Source of the DNA: Treponema sp.
GTDB lineage: Bacteria; Spirochaetota; Spirochaetia; Treponematales; Treponemataceae
Direction of reading: 5' to 3'
Length of the DNA stretch: 13,733 bases
Assembly: GCA_017453705.1 (NCBI GenBank)
Contig: JAFTEK010000221.1
Span: forward strand, 1 to 13,733
Shown here: piece by piece, positions 6,484 to 13,521 of the stretch
How the letters are laid out: each line of letters opens with the position of its first letter
How positions within the stretch are numbered: the stretch's first letter is position 1
Program-made: the position numbers and the translations under genes
The notes under the pieces: generated by a model
The model's input: only the letters and a program-made list of their open reading frames with translations
What the model was told of the DNA's origin: nothing
Databases searched by the model: none

Positions 6484-7220
6484 TTGTTCTTCTCGTCCAC
6501 CTCGCGGCCGTCGAGTATGTATATGACATGGTTGCACATGTTGACAATACGCTGATCATGAGTGGAAAAAATAAAAGTCGTGGAAAGCTCCAGGTTCAGT
6601 TTCTGCATAAGGAGCAGTATCTGCTCGCTGTTCTTTGAGTCCAAATTGGCCGTAGGCTCATCTGCCAGTATGACAGGAGCCTGGGTCGCAAGGGCACGTG
6701 CAATGGCAACCCTCTGCCTCTGGCCGCCAGAAAGCTCCGCAGGCCTATGTGCCTTCCAGTCCGTAAGGCCGACCTTCTCGATTAGATAGTTTATCCAGCT
6801 TTCCCTCTCCCGCTTGTTCTTGAACATACTCAATCCCTTCTTGTCCAACAAGTTAAGGGGAAGGTCAACATTTTCAAACACATCAAGAACAGGAATCAAG
6901 TTGAAGTTCTGGAATATAAAGCCCAGATTCGCTGACCGTATGCCGGTTATACGCCTGTCCAAGTCGGAAGGAAGCTTGTCATTGTCAGGAAGGGTGAAGC
7001 CTTCGTACACATCAATGCCATTTATGACGATACGGCCGGCGGAAGGCAGGTCGATAAGACCTATCAAGTTAAGCAAGGTTGACTTTCCCGATCCTGAGGG
7101 GCCGGAAATGGCTGCAAACTCCCCCTTTTCTATCTTGAAAGACATTTCATTCACCGCCGGGACAAAGACCTTGCCCTGCTGGTACTTCTTGCTTACGTTC
7201 TCAAGCTCTACAATCGTCAT
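6480..7220 (-). CDS. ABC transporter ATP-binding protein, LolD/MacB type
   Basis: A 246-residue ATPase of the LolD/MacB/FtsE-like class, which powers lipoprotein release, macrolide or peptide efflux, or related envelope tasks. Visible motifs: Walker [10 protein letters not shown] (40-48), Q-loop Q104 in [10 protein letters not shown], signature LSGGQ (163-167), Walker B VILADE (183-188) and the switch H221. GLIDLPSAG and [14 protein letters not shown] are typical of this class. No permease partner is adjacent: slyX converges downstream and a terminated LysM operon lies upstream, so it is an orphan subunit here. The N-terminus starts at the usual place for the family ([12 protein letters not shown]). 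There is no Shine-Dalgarno; the ATG follows CACACAAT, directly behind a strong -10 box. Confidence 0.92.
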   Translation of the reverse strand: MTIVELENVSKKYQQGKVFVPAVNEMSFKIEKGEFAAISGPSGSGKSTLLNLIGLIDLPSAGRIVINGIDVYEGFTLPDNDKLPSDLDRRITGIRSANLGFIFQNFNLIPVLDVFENVDLPLNLLDKKGLSMFKNKRERESWINYLIEKVGLTDWKAHRPAELSGGQRQRVAIARALATQAPVILADEPTANLDSKNSEQILLLMQKLNLELSTTFIFSTHDQRIVNMCNHVIYILDGREVDEKNN

Positions 7221-7228
7221 ATTGTGTG

Positions 7229-7258
7229 ATTATAGCATAAAAGAAGGGTTTAAAACAA
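7229..7258 (-). promoter_or_regulatory. Extended -10 promoter of the ABC ATPase gene, predicted leaderless
   Basis: On the minus strand, TTGTTT (7258-7253), an 18-nt spacer and TGC-TATAAT (perfect -10 at 7234-7229 with the extended TGN element). Eight bases separate the -10 box from the ATG, so the mRNA should start within 0-2 nt of the start codon. The -35 box lies inside the U-tract of the preceding terminator. Confidence 0.7.
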
Positions 7259-7290
7259 TGGGAGCCGGGGAAAACGAATCCCCGGCTCCC
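7251..7290 (-). terminator. Rho-independent terminator of the lipoprotein-LysM operon
   Basis: A perfect 11-bp stem (GGGAGCCGGGG at 7260-7270 with CCCCGGCTCCC at 7280-7290) and a 9-nt loop. On the minus strand it is followed by ATTGTTTTA. It begins 18 nt after the LysM gene stop codon and separates that operon from the ABC ATPase gene. Confidence 0.92.
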
Positions 7291-7308
7291 GAATCACCTT
7301 AAACTACC

Positions 7309-8028
7309 CTACCTGTTGGTACTGTAATTGGGTGTGTATGTGTCATATGTCTGCTTGGGATCGTAGGTTCCGCTACGGTACTCACCAGAAATAGACGGAA
7401 TCTCAAGCTTCATGCCCGGCAGAATCAAGTTGGGATTGTCCGGATCAGGCAGCTTCTCCCTGTTGGCATGATACAAGTTCTCCCAGAGCCAGGGGTTGTT
7501 GTAAACGTAGGTACGTCCAGAGATGTTCCACAGACAGTCCCTGGTTATTTCCCAAGGCTGGACTATGTAGAACCTAGGCAGACCGTACAGACCCTTTATG
7601 CCCGACAGGGTGTCAAGGACTTTCTGGGCCAGGTACGCGGCATTGTCGTAATCCTCGCTGTCCAGAGCTTCCACCGCCTCATCGTAGTAGTCAGAAGCCG
7701 CATTGAAGGCGACAGGATAGTTCTCATCCGCGCCAATCTCGCGGGCATAATCCAGCTTCTCCTTGGCCCTTGCAAGCAGAGCCTCGGCTTCCGCCCGCTT
7801 GCGCATATTACGGATGAACTCCTCCGAAAGGGCGGCGTTTTCCGCGGCCTTCTCGGAATACTCAATTGCCAGGTCATAGTCTCCGGCATCAAGAGCCTTG
7901 TCCGCCTTTACAGCGTACTCCTCAGCAAGCTTCTGGTACACATTGTCCTTGTAGCTGTATGTGACGGCAAAAACAAAGCCCGTCGTCATAAACAACGCCA
8001 GGATGACGCTCGTAAACTTCTTGATCAT
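7309..8028 (-). CDS. Exported LysM-domain protein with helical repeat region
   Basis: A 239-residue exported protein. A Sec signal peptide (KK charge, hydrophobic core 5-20, cleavage probably after FVFA at 21) is followed by a helical TPR-like region (about 25-145; KADKALDAGDYDLAIEYSEK is the clearest unit). A LysM peptidoglycan-binding domain follows (about 152-211; FYIVQPWEITRDCLWNISG to LILPGMKLEIP), then a short Tyr/Thr-rich tail. LysM modules bind N-acetylglucosamine in peptidoglycan, so it should sit in the periplasm on the cell wall. Proteins of this shape are common in treponemes. Its ATG overlaps the stop codon of the upstream lipoprotein gene (ATGA), and its Shine-Dalgarno GGAGGTGA lies within that gene. 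This indicates translational coupling and a likely joint function. Confidence 0.9.
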   Translation of the reverse strand: MIKKFTSVILALFMTTGFVFAVTYSYKDNVYQKLAEEYAVKADKALDAGDYDLAIEYSEKAAENAALSEEFIRNMRKRAEAEALLARAKEKLDYAREIGADENYPVAFNAASDYYDEAVEALDSEDYDNAAYLAQKVLDTLSGIKGLYGLPRFYIVQPWEITRDCLWNISGRTYVYNNPWLWENLYHANREKLPDPDNPNLILPGMKLEIPSISGEYRSGTYDPKQTYDTYTPNYSTNR

Positions 8029-9203
8029 AAGTCACCTCCATCGTCATCCAGCTCCTCGTCTATCTCCACGTAGGAGTTTTCCGCATCCGAGAAATCATCA
8101 TCCTCAAGGAGCTTGGCATCGTGATCTTCGATTCCATCAATTTTTTCCGTCAAGGGGTCTGTCTTGTCAGCCTCGTCAGCGACACCCCAAGCGTGGTTGA
8201 CCTTCTTCTTGGCCTCGCTTATCTTCTTCTGTGCCTCAGCACGTGCGGCCGCAACCTCCTTGTAAAGGGTCGCAAATATGTCCCTCGCATTGGTGTAGTT
8301 CTCAATGGACTGCTCAACGCTGCCTGTGACATAATTGGAATCTCCAGAGCGGAACTCGGAAACACCATCGTCATAGTCATCCTTGCGTGAAACAGAGGCC
8401 TTAACGCTGTCGGCCTGCTTTTTGGCCTTGAACGCCTCGGTACGCATATTATTAGCAACAGCCTTGAATACATTGGTAAAGTCAACGTTGGCCTTGGTAG
8501 CCTTGTTCAAGAAATCAGTGCCTGCATCGGACTCTCCAGTGCGAAGCTCCTCAAAGAAGCTGTCGCTGTCAGCCATGATTTCCTCTAGCTCCTCAAGAAG
8601 CCCGGCTCCTTCATCATAAGCCCTCTTGCTCTCAGACGCATAACCGTTATCATCTATACGCTGCTTCTTGGCCTTGGCTTCCTCATACTGCTCGAGTCCG
8701 GCGTAGGCGGCATTTATCTGCCTGAGGATGTTTGTCATTTCTGGGGTAATTCCGCCGGACTCTGCCAGCGCCCTCTGCCTGCGGTATTCCTCGTCAAGCG
8801 CGGAGAAGAAGTCCGATGTGGCATCGTCATCCTGGGCACCAGAGTCAATGGCCTTATTTCTGGACTTGTCTATCATCCTGAAAAGAGCACTGTAATCTTT
8901 CGCCGTGCTCTCGTCAAATTCCTCATCGTCATCGTAGCCAGAGCCGCTTCCGTATCCGCTTCCGGAGCCAGAACCGCTTCCCCGACCATTTCCGTTTTCG
9001 TCATCGTAGCCCAGACCCAATCCTGAGCCGGACCCTGAACCAGAACCATCGCCTGCACCGGAGTCTTTGCCAGTACGCGACTGCGAAGAAGAGCCAGCAC
9101 TACCGCTGGACTTTGAATCATCTTTCGGAGTTGAACCGCATGCCACAAAGAACAAGGAACTTGCGGCGAGAAGTACAAGCGCCAAACGCCTTACCTTTGT
9201 CAT
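8025..9203 (-). CDS. Secreted lipoprotein with Gly-Ser linker and helical domain
   Basis: A 392-residue lipoprotein of unknown function. The signal peptide (residues 1-21, KVRR then a hydrophobic core) ends in FFVA-C22, a relaxed lipobox acceptable in spirochaetes. Residues 23-99 are low complexity: Ser-rich, then two Gly-Ser blocks each ending in YDD (53-68 and 76-93), then an acidic stretch. Residues 100-345 are predicted helical, with KKQADSVKAS and YTNARDIFATLYKEVAAARAEA resembling TPR-like units of treponemal envelope proteins. The C-terminus is strongly acidic (DDDFSDAE, EELDDDGGD). Start choice: GGGAGG lies 4 nt before ATG 9203, whereas the ATG four codons earlier (9215) has no Shine-Dalgarno and only adds MGGK. 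It is first in a two-gene operon with the LysM protein; the long linker may let the helical part reach the peptidoglycan. Confidence 0.87.
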   Translation of the reverse strand: MTKVRRLALVLLAASSLFFVACGSTPKDDSKSSGSAGSSSQSRTGKDSGAGDGSGSGSGSGLGLGYDDENGNGRGSGSGSGSGYGSGSGYDDDEEFDESTAKDYSALFRMIDKSRNKAIDSGAQDDDATSDFFSALDEEYRRQRALAESGGITPEMTNILRQINAAYAGLEQYEEAKAKKQRIDDNGYASESKRAYDEGAGLLEELEEIMADSDSFFEELRTGESDAGTDFLNKATKANVDFTNVFKAVANNMRTEAFKAKKQADSVKASVSRKDDYDDGVSEFRSGDSNYVTGSVEQSIENYTNARDIFATLYKEVAAARAEAQKKISEAKKKVNHAWGVADEADKTDPLTEKIDGIEDHDAKLLEDDDFSDAENSYVEIDEELDDDGGDL

Positions 9204-9224
9204 TTTTCCTCCCATGTTTTAACT

Positions 9225-9230
9225 ATAATA
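9225..9230 (-). promoter_or_regulatory. Possible -10 box for the lipoprotein-LysM operon
   Basis: TATTAT on the minus strand (9230-9225), with an overlapping TATAGT (9227-9222). No good -35 box lies at 16-18 nt; TTGAAA occurs at 21 nt. A start near 9218 would leave a leader of about 15 nt carrying the GGGAGG ribosome-binding site. Confidence 0.4.
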
Positions 9231-9251
9231 CCACATAGCTTATCGGCCTTA

Positions 9252-9318
9252 TTTCAAAGCTTTTTTACAGTTTTTAAAAGCCCTGGACGGTTTCAGAAGC
9301 CCAGACGGGCTTTGAAAC
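9252..9318. repeat. Nested inverted repeats in the divergent lipoprotein/ydbC region
   Basis: The main hairpin pairs GTTTCA-G-AAGCCC (9290-9302) with GGGCTTTGAAAC (9307-9318): 12 bp with one bulged G and an AGAC tetraloop. A further arm, TTTCAAAGC (9252-9260), can pair with the same GCTTTGAAA (9309-9317), and AAAGCCC (9277-9283) with GGGCTTT (9307-9313). The 3' arm therefore has three competing partners. TGGACG flanks the main hairpin on both sides (9284-9289 and 9319-9324). There is no U-tract, so it is not a simple terminator. Confidence 0.7.
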
Positions 9319-9365
9319 TGGACGAAATTCGCCCTTCCAAGCTCCTTCCACTATTCAAGCTTTCG

Positions 9366-9374
9366 TGATATTAT
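9366..9374 (+). promoter_or_regulatory. Possible extended -10 promoter of the ydbC-like gene
   Basis: TGA-TATTAT (9366-9374) is an extended -10 element. The -35 position is weak (TTCCAC, 9346-9351). A start near 9381 would give a leader of about 36 nt that includes the strong ribosome-binding site. Confidence 0.45.
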
Positions 9375-9416
9375 ATAGAATAAACTAAAGATATGATAGC
9401 CGTCAAGGAGGAAAAT

Positions 9417-9647
9417 ATGGCAGATTCATTCAAGTTTGACTTTGCGGACAACAATGACAGGAAGGTTATATCAGAGGGCAAGGGTGGCTGGAAGCTGGAA
9501 CTGAACCTTGTCTCCTGGGGAGACCGCCCCGCAAAATACGACATACGCTCCTGGTCCCCCGACCACGAGAAGATGGGCAAGGGAGTGACTATGACAGCTG
9601 ATGAGCTAAAATCACTCAAGGCCATACTAAACGAGATGAGCCTGTAG
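9417..9647 (+). CDS. YdbC/PC4-like single-stranded DNA-binding protein
   Basis: A 76-residue protein of the YdbC family, small bacterial relatives of the eukaryotic transcription coactivator PC4 that bind single-stranded DNA as dimers. The hallmark core is visible: KGGWKLELNLVSWGDRPAKY (22-41), DIRSWSPDHEKMGKG (42-56), then a C-terminal helix (TADELKSLKAILNEM). It matches the full family length of about 70-80 residues. The start is ATG 9417, with a perfect AAGGAGG five bases upstream (9405-9411). An in-frame ATG at 9393 would place that ribosome-binding site inside the gene. It is monocistronic: divergent from the lipoprotein operon and convergent with the glycosyltransferase. The likely role is DNA repair, replication or transcription support. 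Confidence 0.92.
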   Translation: MADSFKFDFADNNDRKVISEGKGGWKLELNLVSWGDRPAKYDIRSWSPDHEKMGKGVTMTADELKSLKAILNEMSL

Positions 9648-9671
9648 CCAGGTCATCTATTAAGCCAGTTG

Positions 9672-9696
9672 CAAAATACGGTTACTTTTAAAACCG
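9672..9696 (-). terminator. Weak terminator of the polysaccharide operon
   Basis: On the minus strand, CGGTT (9696-9692) pairs with AACCG (9683-9679) around an 8-nt loop, followed by TATTTTG. The stem is only 5 bp. It lies just after the glycosyltransferase stop codon and may also end the converging ydbC-like transcript. Confidence 0.4.
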
Positions 9697-9699
9697 CCC

Positions 9700-11850
9700 C
9701 TATTCTTTGAAGAGCTTACGCACATAACGTCCTGTGTCCTTCACGATGATGGGGTTGAGCCAGAGCAAGGCCGTATAAATACGCGCAAAGAAGGATGCTA
9801 CCGGACTGATAAGCGAGTGTTTCCTAAAAAAACGATGGGCAGACAGATACATCTGGAGCTTGGAGAAGTCCGCCTGGTCTGAAATCTCGTATTTACCCCT
9901 GTCCGATGACGCCCCCTCCAGGTGCACTATCTCCGGTCCGTCTATCAGGCAGGGCAGCTTGCCTGCCCCGGAAAGGGCGTACTCCAAATCCACCTCCTCA
10001 TAGTACATGAAAAAGCCCTCGTCAAAGCGGGCGCGCTCATCGTTCAACAGGAACAGATCGGCTCCGGTGACATAGCCCACAGGCCCGACTGTCTTTTCCA
10101 CCGGCGGATCCATGTCTTCCACCAGACGCAGGGGTTTCCTGAACAGGTAATGCCGCATCGCAATCTTATAGGAGCGAAAGCATAGCTCACGCTGGTTCTT
10201 GACGAAAGCCGCCGCTGAGTCAAACCTTCCGTTCCTGCTCGCACCTGCTGACCGGCAGTAGCGGCCATCCGGCCATTTAAGGTTGCAGCCCAGTGCACCG
10301 AGGAATTCCCCCGGATGACCTTCCCAATAGTCGTAAAAAATCTTGACCGCATTGTTCAAGAGCACGGTATCGCTGTTTAAATAGAAGACATATTTGCCGG
10401 AAGCCCTGTCAAGGGCGCGGTTGTTCGCAGCACCAAAGCCCAGATTCGCCTTGTTTTCCAGCAGGATTACGGCGGGAAAGTCAGCCCTGACCATCTCGGC
10501 AGAGCCGTCCACCGAGCCATTGTCGCTGACCAAGACCTCAAAAGTCACCCCGAAAGTCCTCTTATATATGGATTCCAAGCAGTCATAGAGCAAACGGCAA
10601 GTATTGTAGTTGACAATGATTATAGAGACATCGCAAGATCCCTTGGGCTTCGCGCATGGGACAGGCTCCTTGGCTTCCGGCAGCATTATCCTGCACAAAT
10701 CCTCCGCGCAGTCGCGCCAGCTCCTGTGACTAATACACGGAAGAGGAGCCTTGCCTTCCCGATACAGGCTCATCCAGCCCTCTATGGACAAAGCCAGTCC
10801 TTCCGCCGTCCCAGAAGAAAAGTAGAACGCCCCCCCGCCACCAACCTCGCGGAACACAGGTATGTCACGCAAAAGAAGGGGAAGCCCGTATCCCGCCGCC
10901 TCAGTGACAGGAAGTCCGAAACCTTCGGCATAGCTTGCGGATATGTAGGCATCGCTACCTTCATACAGGCGGGCAAGCTCCTTGTCTTCTATATAACTGT
11001 CATACCAGAAGAGCTTTTTTCCATAGAAGGGGCTTGACCTTATGGACTGCTCAACCGCCCCTCCCCTGCCGTAAGAAGGGCCGACTATAGTAAGTGAAAT
11101 TTCCAGCCCCTTATCCCAGAGCAGGGAAAAAGCCGCAAGTAGCTGGTCATACCCCTTTCTCTTTTCCATGGCACCTACAGCAATGAAGGAAACCGCCCCC
11201 TCATGCCCTGCCCTAGTCCTGCCTTTAAAAGAAAGGGAGTTAAAGGCAGAGCCCGGATACACATAGTCTATCAAAATCCGCTCATTGTAGGCCCTGCTTC
11301 TTCGGCTGGAAAGATAAGAGGCAAACTCATCCCTCGTGCTGCGGGAATTGGCAATAAGGCCGCTATAGCGGGACACAGCCTGGAGCCACCTGGGGAATGC
11401 CCTTACAACGCTTTTCGTGCAGTTCTCAGGATGGGTAATAGGGATAAGGTCATGGACATAAAAATAAACAGGAACGCCCAAAGCATGAATTTTATCCAGT
11501 ATATGGGTGTTTTTCTGCGTAAGAAATTTGGACAGGTCAAGGCCGAAAAAAACATCGCCCTTGGCAACCTTCATTGGTCTGCCACCATCCACCGTATAAA
11601 AACCCTCGTGATGGGGGCGGGCATAAACCTCCACTATGGAGTATGGAAGGGGCATAGCCTTAAGCTGCGAAAGGACGCTGAGCGTCACGCGGGGAACGCC
11701 AGTCTGCTGCTGGCTCAGCCTCCTTGTCTCGGTGACATCCACGAAAAGCCTCTTGTCGCCTTGTTTCCGCCCCTTGTCAATAAGAAATATCAGGTTCAGG
11801 ATTCCGCCTATATTGCCCCGCAGAACCCTTAAGGGAGTGAAAATGTCCAT
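9700..11850 (-). CDS. Two-domain glycosyltransferase (GT4 fused to GT2)
   Basis: A 716-residue cytoplasmic or membrane-associated enzyme with two glycosyltransferase domains. The N-terminal half is GT4, a GT-B fold: KRLFVDVTETRR (33-44), GAMEKRKG (227-234) and the E-x7-E donor motif in EGFGLPVTEAAG (E309, E317). After a linker (about 385-405), the C-terminal half is a GT2, GT-A fold domain of the rhamnosyltransferase (WbbL-like) type. It has DVSIIIVNYNT (407-417), SDNGS (442-446), the metal-binding NSD (492-494) and YYEEVDLEYA (616-625). Such double enzymes add two successive sugars to a surface polysaccharide; donors and acceptor cannot be read here. The start is 3 nt after the ATPase stop, with AGGAA overlapping that stop, so translation is coupled. 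It is the last gene of an export operon. Confidence 0.93.
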   Translation of the reverse strand: MDIFTPLRVLRGNIGGILNLIFLIDKGRKQGDKRLFVDVTETRRLSQQQTGVPRVTLSVLSQLKAMPLPYSIVEVYARPHHEGFYTVDGGRPMKVAKGDVFFGLDLSKFLTQKNTHILDKIHALGVPVYFYVHDLIPITHPENCTKSVVRAFPRWLQAVSRYSGLIANSRSTRDEFASYLSSRRSRAYNERILIDYVYPGSAFNSLSFKGRTRAGHEGAVSFIAVGAMEKRKGYDQLLAAFSLLWDKGLEISLTIVGPSYGRGGAVEQSIRSSPFYGKKLFWYDSYIEDKELARLYEGSDAYISASYAEGFGLPVTEAAGYGLPLLLRDIPVFREVGGGGAFYFSSGTAEGLALSIEGWMSLYREGKAPLPCISHRSWRDCAEDLCRIMLPEAKEPVPCAKPKGSCDVSIIIVNYNTCRLLYDCLESIYKRTFGVTFEVLVSDNGSVDGSAEMVRADFPAVILLENKANLGFGAANNRALDRASGKYVFYLNSDTVLLNNAVKIFYDYWEGHPGEFLGALGCNLKWPDGRYCRSAGASRNGRFDSAAAFVKNQRELCFRSYKIAMRHYLFRKPLRLVEDMDPPVEKTVGPVGYVTGADLFLLNDERARFDEGFFMYYEEVDLEYALSGAGKLPCLIDGPEIVHLEGASSDRGKYEISDQADFSKLQMYLSAHRFFRKHSLISPVASFFARIYTALLWLNPIIVKDTGRYVRKLFKE

Positions 11851-11853
11851 TTC

Positions 11854-12606
11854 CTAGGCCTGCCCTTCCGCCTGGCTGTCAATGAAGGCACGATACCTGG
11901 CCGTGACTTCCCGGCAAGGCCCTTCCGCCGCGATAAGGCCGTCATTGAGCCAGATAGCCCTGTCGCAAACTTCGTTCACCTGATCCATGCTGTGCGAGAC
12001 CAAGACTATCGTTGTCCCGGCAGCCTTTATCTCCTGGATTTTAGCAAAGCACTTCTTCTGAAAAGCAGAGTCCCCGACTGACAAAATCTCGTCAACCAGC
12101 AGGATGTCCGCGTCAACGCTTATCGCCACCGAAAAGGCAAGCCGCATGTACATTCCCGAAGAGTAGGTGCGGACGGGGTTGCAGATGTAGCTGCCCAGCT
12201 CGGAGAAGGCAATGATTCCATCCAGCCGCCTGTCAATCTCCTTGCGGGAAAGGCCGAATATCGACGCATTTATGTAGATGTTCTCCCTGCCGCTCATGTC
12301 GGGGTGAAAGCCAGCCCCCAGTTCCAGCAGGCTGGAAACCCGCCCCCTTTTTTCAATCGTGCCGGAGGTAGGGTATATTATCTCGCTCAACAGCTTGAGC
12401 GTCGTGCTCTTTCCGCAGCCATTGCGACCAATCAAACCGATGGATTCCCCCCGCCCCACGTCAAAACTGATTCCACGGAGCACCTGACGCAGCTCCCTCT
12501 TCCTGCCCCCGCCAAAAAGGAAAAGCCCCTTGAGACTGTAGGAGTCATGGAGAACCTTGAAGTCCTTGACCAGATTACGAACCTCTATGCTGTGCCCGCC
12601 CTCCAT
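11854..12606 (-). CDS. Polysaccharide ABC exporter ATPase (Wzt/TagH/KpsT type)
   Basis: ATP-binding subunit that drives export of a lipid-linked surface polysaccharide across the inner membrane. Motifs, numbered from the ATG at 12606: Walker A GRNGCGKST (60-68), the family-typical SLLELGAGFHPDMSGREN (92-109), the degenerate signature YSSGM (148-152), Walker B ILLVDE (168-173) and H205. At 250 residues it lacks the C-terminal carbohydrate-binding domain of long Wzt proteins, so export is probably not gated by a chain-end cap. Start: ATG 12606 shares one base with the permease stop (TGATG) and has GGAGG 7 nt upstream. A GTG at 12609 would leave only 4 nt. Tight coupling with the permease gene fits one transporter complex. 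Confidence 0.93.
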   Translation of the reverse strand: MEGGHSIEVRNLVKDFKVLHDSYSLKGLFLFGGGRKRELRQVLRGISFDVGRGESIGLIGRNGCGKSTTLKLLSEIIYPTSGTIEKRGRVSSLLELGAGFHPDMSGRENIYINASIFGLSRKEIDRRLDGIIAFSELGSYICNPVRTYSSGMYMRLAFSVAISVDADILLVDEILSVGDSAFQKKCFAKIQEIKAAGTTIVLVSHSMDQVNEVCDRAIWLNDGLIAAEGPCREVTARYRAFIDSQAEGQA

Positions 12607-13403
12607 CACATGACCTCCGCAAAGCCTCTCTGCAGCTTTCCAAAGACAAGCCAGCCCACAACAAGGAAAAAGATGCCAAACCCTATGGCGGACGAGAGCA
12701 TAGTCAGATCAGGAATCCGCTTGTAGTACATCACATCGCGAAAACAGTTTATAACTGGAGTCATCGGGTTCATGTACCAGAGCCTGAGCAGGACGGCAGA
12801 CCTGGAAGACAGGGCTTCCACGACCCGCTCCTGAGAGAACATCACCGGCGTAAGGAACTGCCAGAGCATGGTCAGAATTCCCAAGAAATAAAAAAGGTCA
12901 CGGAAATAGACTGTCAATGCGGAAACCAGGAAGCAAAGCCCCAGGGCCAGAAAGTATTCGACCAGCATGACCGGCAGGAGATAGGGAAGGACTGACCAGC
13001 GAATACCAAAACCGCTTATGAGAATGACCGCGAACACCACCAAATAGGAAAGCAGCATGTTTATAAAGGCTGCCGTCACAAACGAGACAGGAAGAACCTC
13101 GCGGGGAAAATAAATCTTCTTGACCATATCTTTAGAACACAGAACGCAGTCCGACCCGCCGCTCACACAGGTAGAGCAGAATATCCAAGGGATAAGCGCG
13201 ACAAAGAGAAATATGTAATAATGGTCAACCCCGCTCTTCATTATGACGGAGAATACCAGCGTGTAAACAAGCATCTGCAACAGGGGGTTAACAAAAGTCC
13301 AAAGGAAGCCCAACACCGAGCCCTTGTAACGCCCCTTCAGCTCGCGCCGCACCAAGCTCGCAACCATCTCCCGGTACAGCAAAAGATTCTTAAATCGCTC
13401 CAC
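12606..13403 (-). CDS. Polysaccharide ABC exporter permease (Wzm/TagG/KpsM type)
   Basis: A 265-residue ABC-2 type membrane subunit that forms the channel for polysaccharide export together with the next gene. The N-terminal LVRRELKGRYKGSVLGFLWTF is the family hallmark: an amphipathic helix leading into the first membrane segment. About six membrane segments follow (approximately 30-52, 63-82, 105-130, 138-165, 170-190 and 235-255), with the usual loop PMTPVINCFRD near 214-224. The start codon is GTG at 13403. No Shine-Dalgarno is present, and a consensus promoter ends 8 nt upstream. It is first in an operon with the ATPase and the GT4-GT2 enzyme. The polysaccharide could be an O-antigen-like, capsular or teichoic-like glycan; for a spirochaete outer-surface glycan this is inference. 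Confidence 0.92.
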   Translation of the reverse strand: MERFKNLLLYREMVASLVRRELKGRYKGSVLGFLWTFVNPLLQMLVYTLVFSVIMKSGVDHYYIFLFVALIPWIFCSTCVSGGSDCVLCSKDMVKKIYFPREVLPVSFVTAAFINMLLSYLVVFAVILISGFGIRWSVLPYLLPVMLVEYFLALGLCFLVSALTVYFRDLFYFLGILTMLWQFLTPVMFSQERVVEALSSRSAVLLRLWYMNPMTPVINCFRDVMYYKRIPDLTMLSSAIGFGIFFLVVGWLVFGKLQRGFAEVM

Positions 13404-13411
13404 TTTGGAGA

Positions 13412-13440
13412 ATTATAGTCCATTTATTGCATGTAGTCAA
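13412..13440 (-). promoter_or_regulatory. Consensus promoter of the polysaccharide-export operon, predicted leaderless
   Basis: On the minus strand, TTGACT (13440-13435, 5 of 6), a 17-nt spacer and a perfect TATAAT (13417-13412). Only TCTCCAAA (8 nt) separates it from the GTG start codon, so the transcript should begin at or 1-2 nt before GTG. Confidence 0.8.
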
Positions 13441-13521
13441 TTTCCAACCAGCGACTTCATTCCATTGGCAAATGTCAGGACATTCTTCCGTGATTTCTGT
13501 ATGGCATAAAACAAAAGAGTG

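Noticed and set aside
7468..8073. Open frame of 201 codons on the plus strand
   Set aside because: It is antisense to the LysM protein gene and ends in a serine run that is only the complement of neighbouring codons.
9393..9416. Upstream ATG for the ydbC-like gene
   Set aside because: It has no ribosome-binding site, while a perfect AAGGAGG precedes ATG 9417.
11203..11832. Open frame of 209 codons on the plus strand
   Set aside because: It is antisense to the GT4 domain, whose motifs are intact, and encodes no recognisable protein.
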